From: Plectrocnemia conspersa
Lineage: Eukaryota; Arthropoda; Insecta; Trichoptera; Polycentropodidae
NCBI GenBank assembly: GCA_009617715.1
Contig: VTFK01000042.1
Coordinates: 1,054,001-1,118,000 of the forward strand
Direction of reading: 5' to 3'
DNA length: 64,000 nucleotides
Notes under the pieces: model-generated
What the model saw: only the letters and a program-made list of their open reading frames with translations
Database searches by the model: none
What the model was told of the DNA's origin: nothing
Translations under genes and position numbers: made by a program
In this document: piece after piece, positions 57,950 through 64,000 of the stretch
Layout: every line of letters starts with the position of its first letter
How positions within the stretch are numbered: the first letter of the stretch is position 1

Positions 57950-60130
57950 AGAATCCATGTCAAAAGCAATAAAATCACCAGTGGATACGTTCTGTTATGA
58001 CTATAACAATATTACCACTTATAATAAGTGAGAATTGAATTAAGCATATCTAACTGAGTTCTGACCAATAGGAAAGCACAAAAAAACAATTATCCCTTCT
58101 CAGACGTAAAAAGCAATAAAATCATGACGACGCAGTGGAAACGCTCAGTTATCTAGCATTCATATTAGGACTTTTTAACAATATTAACACTTTACCGACC
58201 GGCAGTTTCACTACCAGACTTACGCTAAAAACCGGCACTTTTTCGCATATCTTCGCAAATTTTACCTTTTTTATTTAAATTTATGTATCTTGATACGGTC
58301 AGAATATTTTGTTGAATTTTTCTAGACATGTTATAAATGTATCAATGCATCAATTCAAGTCATTATTAGGTGGTTCGCCGGAAATAAAAATTAATTATTA
58401 CATTTCCTTATTATTAGATTTTTAAAATGATTACCTTGATTTGAAAATTATAAAAATGAATAACCTAGAAATTTAAATAAAAATAATTTAAATTGAGTCA
58501 ACCAGCGGTTCTCAAACTTTTTCAAATTTGTAGAAAATTTTTTCAAGCACACTTTTCTTTCGTATTGTGATATTTTGTGCAAATGATTATCTACAAAAGT
58601 GGAAATGACATTTTTACTGATACGAGTTTACTGATATATAAATCATTTGCAATAAAATATTCACTTACCGTTGTAATTCGCTCCATCAAATTGGTTCTTT
58701 CTTTGAACGCGGTTCTTTCTTCTTCCAGGCACATACACAGATATTGTACATTGTCTTTCACGTGTAAATCACTTTACACAATAACTAGTTATATAATGAA
58801 AGTTTAAAGTGTCAGATGAATAATTTGGAAATCGATGCACTTGGAGATTCACAATACACATATAACGAACGTTAAGTTTTTATTTAGTTTTAAATGATAC
58901 TAATAGTTTTTTTCAAATGATACGAGGAGAAACATTTTCCAACATGTAAAGCCACAGAAATTTGAAAAAGTTTGAGAACCGCTCGTTAACTCAATTTAAA
59001 TTATTTTTATTTAAATTCCTAAATTACTTGTTTTTATAATTTTAAAATCATCAATCAATTTTAAAAACTAATAATAAGGAAATGTATTAATTATTTTCTA
59101 TTTCTGGCGAACCACATGTTGAGAACCACTTATTAATGACTTGAATTGATGCATTGATACATTTATAACATGTCTAGAAAAAATCATTAAAATATTCGAA
59201 CCGCATCAAAAGATACATAAGTTTGTCTGGTAGTCAAACTGCCGGATGAAGAAGATACCGGAAGAAATACAAAATATATTTATAAAACCTTCGCATTTGT
59301 CTAAATATAATTTAAAAAAAAAATTTTCAAAATAAAACGAAAATTCATACATTTATTTAGTCATCTCTTAAAAAAAATCAAATAAAACACTAAGCATATA
59401 TTTTTAATTTGAAATGGAAACGATCACAAACGCGGGACGCCAATTGGAGTCTGCAGAGTTTAACTTTCGGCAGACTCAGGACGCCAATTGGCGTGAGCGG
59501 TAGGTAAAGTGTTAAGTGAGAATTGTTGAAGCACAATTGAACCGAATTTTGACCAATAGGAGAGCGCAAAAAACAATCATCCCTTCTCAGAAGTCAAAAA
59601 TCCACATCAAAGGCAATAAAGTCGTGCCATCGCCTCGCAGTGGGAACGCTCGATAACATTTTATTGCTTTTGACGTGAATTTTTTACTTCTGAGAAGTGA
59701 TGATTGTTTTTGCGCCCTCCAATTGACCTAAATTCGGTTTGAATATACTTTGAGCAATACTCCCATATCAGAAGACCGTTGTAATATCGGTAATGATCAT
59801 ATTTTTGAAATAATTAATAGCAAATGTATATATTGCTACATATGGAAAAGCAGAAATCATACAATTTTACTAGCACCTGCCAGATAAATTATATCTACAG
59901 GTGAAAATGTATTCCGATATGATTTCACTGAAATGGCATATTTTTAGGATATATTCAAGGCTGTTTCTTTTAGACTTTCTTTGAGGGTTAACCCAAAAAT
60001 TTCTGGTTTAAAATTAGTGGCGTCAATTCAGATTTTTCCAGGGGGAGTCATTGCTCATTTTTTTTAATATTTTAATTTCATAAAAATTCATAGTATTTCA
60101 TTTAACGACCAAATTCAATGGAAGGGTAAA
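57950..60130. repeat. Foldback repeat family FB-A, copy 7, split by a TTAA element
   Basis: The left piece (57950-58186) has GACCAATAGGAAAGCACAAA and CCTTCTCAGACGTAAAAAGC. The right piece (59512-60130) has ACCAATAGGAGAGCGCAAAA, TTTTGACGTGAATTTTTTAC and the family end in reverse (CAGGGGGAGTCATTG). The 58187-59511 element separates them. The copy fills most of the space between the 3' ends of SPOUT1 and the UBTF-like gene. Confidence 0.72.
58187..59511. mobile_element. 1.3-kb foldback element with TTAA duplication (piggyBac-like)
   Basis: TTAA lies at both borders (58183-58186 and 59512-59515). Ends CACTTTACCGACCGG and CACTTTACCTACCGC are inverted. The inverted similarity runs deep: GGTTCGCCGGAAATA near 58375 pairs with TATTTCTGGCGAACC near 59100, and GCGGTTCTCAAACTTTTTCA near 58505 pairs with sequence near 58965-58985. 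Only about 58540-58945 is unpaired loop, without a recognisable protein. It interrupts a copy of the foldback family FB-A. Confidence 0.82.
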
Positions 60131-60330
60131 TTCTCCTCTAAAATCTTTCTGACAAAAAATTTAAAAATAAAATAAAACATATATATTTGTAAACTGTATT
60201 ATATTTTTTCTTATATAAAACTCAGTCAAATTGATTTATTACTACACTATTAATATAATATAATACATAAGCAACGATATATAAAAGTTAACTGTCAGCT
60301 ACAATTTGTTTTTTTTTTTATTAAAAGCTT

Positions 60331-62514
60331 TTAGTTCTTTTTTTTAGATAGTGACGAAATAAAAGCTTCAAATTCTTCCAAATAAGCCACCTTCAATTGT
60401 TTAATTTGCTTCTCAAATGTTTTTTTTTCAGATTTTGGTAGCGAATCCCAAGCGTCACACAATTCTTGTTTACTTGAGAATTTAATATTTTTTTTTCGCA
60501 TATCCTTTTTAAACAATTTAATCGGTTGCCCTAAGAAAACGGTTATATAAAAAAATATGCCAAATATGAATATACATTAACGATAAAAATATATTTACTC
60601 TGGTGGCTGTTTCGGCTCTTTTGTGAAAATATCACATGTTACTCTATAAAAGATAAAACAATCAGATTTATATTATACACTTACATAAATTTTAAAGTTA
60701 TATTTACTCTGTTTTGTTATCAGAAACCTCTACTAGTTCACTTTTTAAACTAAAAAATAAATAAAATTAGAACAGATTTTCATAAATTTTTTTATATTAA
60801 ATTATCTTACGAATTTTTCATTTCTTTAATCTTCTTGTTAGGTATTGAAGGATCGTTACTAAAATTTAAAAATGCATAATTAAAAAACAAATATAGTAAT
60901 ACATTAATCAATGAATAATATACTTGACAATTTTTCGTTTTGTTTTAATTCCATTCACTGCAACTTCAACTCCTGAAGCTTTTAGAGCTTCTGTATGTTC
61001 TTTTAAAATAGAATCTTTCTCTTCTTTGGATAACCTCTTCCAACGTATCGATATAGCTTTCTTTCTGTTCTAAAATATATCATATTGAAAATAAAATAAG
61101 TGTTTTTTCACAACCAACACAAAAAAATATACAAGTATTACTTCTGAAGGTAAATTATGAATTTCTTCAGATGACATCATTTTTTTTAAATAATAATAAT
61201 ATGCACTAGTAATGCTTCTCTTAGCCTTTGGGATTTTGAGTTTATTTTCAATTTTATTCTAAAAGTGTAATGTAAATTTATTAACATGTTTAGAATCAAT
61301 AGTATTATTGATTATTGATTAAAATTGACATTTTGTTTGGCGCAATCGATCCACACTAGTCTTCCCTCTTCGCTGAGTTGATCCCACTTCTTAGTATATT
61401 TCTTTACTAGCTTATCGAGAGGTTTATCGCTACTGTTAGTATTTGATAATATTTGTTCACCTAAATATAATTTAAATGCACTCTCTTTTATGATGTCGCC
61501 TTTCATCAATTTAGTGTCCGATGCCGTCGCCTCAGCTGGATATTGTAATCTATAATAAAAGTTATAAATAATAAGATTATATTTGTTAACCAAAATGGGC
61601 AAACCTGAGGTTATATTTATTATTATTTTATTATTTTACTACTTTTTTGTTATGTTTATTTATTTCATACTTTAATTTAACTTACAAAAATGCTTTCATT
61701 TTAATCAGATATTCATTTTTTAACGATTGGGACCGTTTTAAATATTCAGCTTTCTCTTCTGCTGAAAGTGCTTTATACTTATTCATGATTATAGAAAAGT
61801 TCTCCCTCTGTAAGTTTATAGTTTCGATCAATTAGTAAAGAAATCAGTTAAAACATAAAGTGGACAAATATAAAGTGTTACTTACAATAGTTATATTAGG
61901 GTGTTTCTTTCGCATGCTTGACTGTTGTTCTATGAAAAATATTTGATTTGCAGTTAAAGGTTTTTTGGGTTTATCAGGATGCGTTTTCTACAATGTGAAA
62001 TTAAAACACCGTTTAAAAACTTTGATAATTTAGATTTAACCAGTTGGAAAAGTCAACTCACAGATGCCTTCTTGCGATAAAAATTTGTCCAAGGGCGGCT
62101 CACCCATATTTTGGCATCATCGATCATTTCCTTCAACAATCTAAACCTCCGCAAGCGGTGGGATATTAATTCCCAGGTTTGTTTACATTCGTCTTCCGTA
62201 TAATTATCAAAACTAACCTATAAATAAGCGATATATACAAATCAACTATTGTAGTATAAAAATGATCTAGATTTCAAAAAAAATCACCTTCTCCCATGGG
62301 ATTTTGCTGGCACGCGATTTAAAACTTAGACTATCATTATGAGGTATTTGCTCTTCTAAGAGTTTCAACAGCTTTAGCATGTCATCGATTGGCCAATTTA
62401 GAGTATCTACATTACATATGCAAGTAAAGCTTTTATAAATAAATGTAGGCTTATTCAGACATTGTGTTATTTACCTAGAGATTCTTTATTAGTAGCTTTG
62501 CTCTTCGCAGCCAT
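60331..62514 (-). CDS. UBTF: UBTF-like nucleolar transcription factor, multi-HMG-box protein
   Basis: UBF-type proteins bind rDNA with tandem HMG boxes and support RNA polymerase I transcription in the nucleolus. Exons in gene order: 62514-62475, 62406-62288, 62217-62062, 61987-61886, 61807-61686, 61549-61330, 61258-61142, 61069-60924, 60858-60811, 60749-60708, 60643-60599, 60530-60331. The N-terminal 105 residues resemble the UBF dimerisation region (WPIDDMLKLLKLLEEQIP, SKIPWEKVSFDNYTEDECK). HMG boxes follow: box 1 from KPKKPLTANQIFF (about 110-180), a divergent box 2 (about 185-253), box 3 from KIPKAKRSITSAYYYYLKK (about 260-320) and a last box in the final exon (CDAWDSLPKSEKKTFEKQ). Phases agree through 60599. 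The final exon entered at 60530 then hits a stop at 60520-60518, while its HMG box is in another frame. The donor at 61329 (GTCAAT) is weak. The UBF acidic tail is absent. Family assignment is good; the 3' end is uncertain. Confidence 0.82.
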
Positions 62515-62842
62515 TGTTTACTTTATAATATGATATCTAAGTAATGTCAATTATAAAAATATGCTTATAAGTCTTATTCTTATATATTTTAATCACCAAA
62601 TTAACTATAGAACTCGTTTGCCGCGACAGCAGAAATATTATAATGCTTGCGCTGTCGTCGTCGGCGTCAAGATCATAACAGCTCAAAATTCGACCATATG
62701 TAATATTATTATAAAATAACTACTCCATACGTTACTTTTTTTTACTCTTATTGTTGTGTGTTGAATATTTCAAAGCAATTTCAAAATATAATTTATAACA
62801 TTATAATAAATATTTTAAATGTCATTGATTAATCTGGAAGAA
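62515..62842. other. 5' flank of the UBTF-like gene
   Basis: A GC-richer patch (62620-62690, with TGCTTGCGCTGTCGTCGTCG) lies about 110-180 bp upstream of the start codon and may be its promoter. The rest is AT-rich up to the pogo fossil. Confidence 0.4.
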
Positions 62843-63418
62843 CTTTTCAAAATACCAATTTCCCAACATTATTGCTATTGACAAAACTGCAGCGTTTATG
62901 GGCCAAATTGATATTCCTACCACTGGTTACGAAAGTACACATGTTACCTGTATTTTGACGATTCGTCTGAATGGCAAGAAAGCCCCATCTCCAATCATCT
63001 CCAAAAGCAAAAAATACAAGTTTGAACATTTTTCAGGAACTTATGTCATTGAAACCGAAAAAGCTTGGCAAATCAATTATAAAGAAGTGGATTGATTAAA
63101 TGCTGCCACTTCTTTAGCGAGGTCGGCAGTGGTTTGCTAATACGGGTTGAAACCCGTATTCTTCTCTCTATAAAATAATTGCTCAAATAATGATTCAAGC
63201 AGCCAAAAAATTACAATTGCAAAAAATAAACTGTTCAAGAATCAGTCATGCATGAAAATCAATGAATATACTGAAAATAGAATAGAGAGGAACCGGGGTG
63301 GAAACTTTGTGAAGCCTGGCCTACGAGAGGCCGTGAAGTAAGTAAGGAATTCATGGGATAAAATCACTGACAGTTGAGTTGCTAATGCATTACGAGCAGG
63401 CTACTTGAACAAGATAAG
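62843..63418 (+). pseudogene. Second pogo/Tigger transposase fossil
   Basis: It matches the transposase at 36476-37769. FFKIPISQ-like sequence and AIDKTAAFMGQ stand for the first catalytic Asp region. TTGYESTHVTCILTIRLNGK and FSGTYVIETEKAW follow, then NRGGNFVKPGLREAV and NALRAGYLNK near 63300-63413. An internal deletion removes the segment after MGQ, and several stops are present. No terminal repeats were found nearby. Confidence 0.85.
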
Positions 63419-63639
63419 GTGACCAAATGTCCTATTCAAAAATCTTGTCCTTGAACGAAAATTTCCGAGATAACCTTTTTTAGCTTCCGAAACATCCCTA
63501 AATGAGCAAAACGTCGGCGTTCGCAGCTTATGGCTCCCATTTGCGTATTTTGCATCTGGACTTGCACCTACACCCATATAAATTTTAAATAGCACAAGAA
63601 GTGAAGTCCTGAGATCATAGACCGCGAAAATTTTAAGCA

Positions 63640-63765
63640 GATTAGTTATTAGAGCAGTAGAAAGTGATTTTTCAAAGAAAATCGTCTTCTCTGATGAGGG
63701 CAAGGAAAATCTCTATGTAATTCACAAGAGACCATTACATGCACAGAAAGTGACTAAGACCATCG
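63640..63765 (+). pseudogene. Possible Tc1/mariner transposase scrap
   Basis: The frame reads IVFSDEGKENLYVIHKR then PLHAQKVT, resembling the FSDE...P.HAQKVTVW block around the second catalytic residue of Tc1/mariner-like transposases. It is short and the match is weak. It is followed by a TGCGCCACGATGG segment shared with other repeats. Confidence 0.3.
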
Positions 63766-64000
63766 TAAGCTATCAGGTTATCCTCAATGCGCCACGATGG
63801 TTGAAAACAATAATTGTATTATTTCAATTCACAAAAAATAATACATATAAAGAAGCAAAAAAAAAAAAAAATATCAAAATTAAATGATACGAATCGGACC
63901 AGCTCAATGAAAAACGACCATTACCTGGGCAGATTTTGCCATCCCCCCTGAAAAAGCTTAAATGACATCCCTGTCTAAGATTTCCTTTGGTTTAACTCTT

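Noticed and set aside
61312..61330. Stop codon after exon 6 as the end of the UBTF-like protein
   Set aside because: An additional HMG box follows in downstream exons with matching phases, so splicing at the GT after CAAAAT is more likely, although that donor is weak.

Overview
The window is AT-rich animal DNA with spliced genes, GT-AG introns mostly of 58-140 bp, and a heavy load of decayed DNA transposons (pogo, hAT, PIF/Harbinger, piggyBac, mariner). Gene structure, protein similarity and transposon mix point to an insect, most likely a moth or butterfly. The insect call is firm; the order is an inference. Layout: (1) 1-41.0 kb is a gene desert. It holds repeats, transposon fossils and several GC-richer, non-repetitive islands. 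At its right edge (41038-41089, minus strand), beside a CpG-rich block, is one short coding exon with a perfect splice donor. It encodes the N-terminal RRKQxxP-type motif of zinc-finger repressors (ZEB/zfh1, FOG, SALL, BCL11). I infer that the desert is the long first intron and regulatory region of such a gene, whose remaining exons lie outside or are unrecognised. (2) 46.2-51.0 kb, minus strand: a complete nine-exon ATIC gene (593 aa), the last two steps of purine synthesis. (3) 53.1-57.4 kb, plus strand: a complete three-exon SPOUT1-type RNA methyltransferase gene (417 aa), whose first intron carries a broken hAT transposon with a perfect 8-bp target duplication. (4) 60.3-62.5 kb, minus strand: a UBTF-like multi-HMG-box gene (11-12 exons), convergent with SPOUT1. 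Its last HMG-box exon is out of frame with the splice phases upstream. ATIC and SPOUT1 are divergent; SPOUT1 and the UBTF-like gene are convergent. Mobile DNA: the best dated structure is at 36038-38500. A palindromic hAT-type MITE was hit by a second hAT MITE in its left terminal repeat and by a pogo element inside its target duplication. A 4.15-kb hAT element (23067-27216) encloses a Harbinger element with TAA duplications. A foldback family of up to about 1.1 kb, which I cannot assign, occurs at seven loci. One copy is interrupted by a solo LTR (in ATIC intron 5), another by a 1.3-kb TTAA-flanked foldback element. The protein genes are housekeeping (purine synthesis, RNA modification, rRNA transcription) and show no shared pathway beyond general growth functions. 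I found no CRISPR array, no operon and no convincing tRNA or rRNA gene. No clearly new biological system is evident; the points most worth checking are the isolated first exon, the UBTF-like frame conflict, the nested transposons and the unassigned foldback family.
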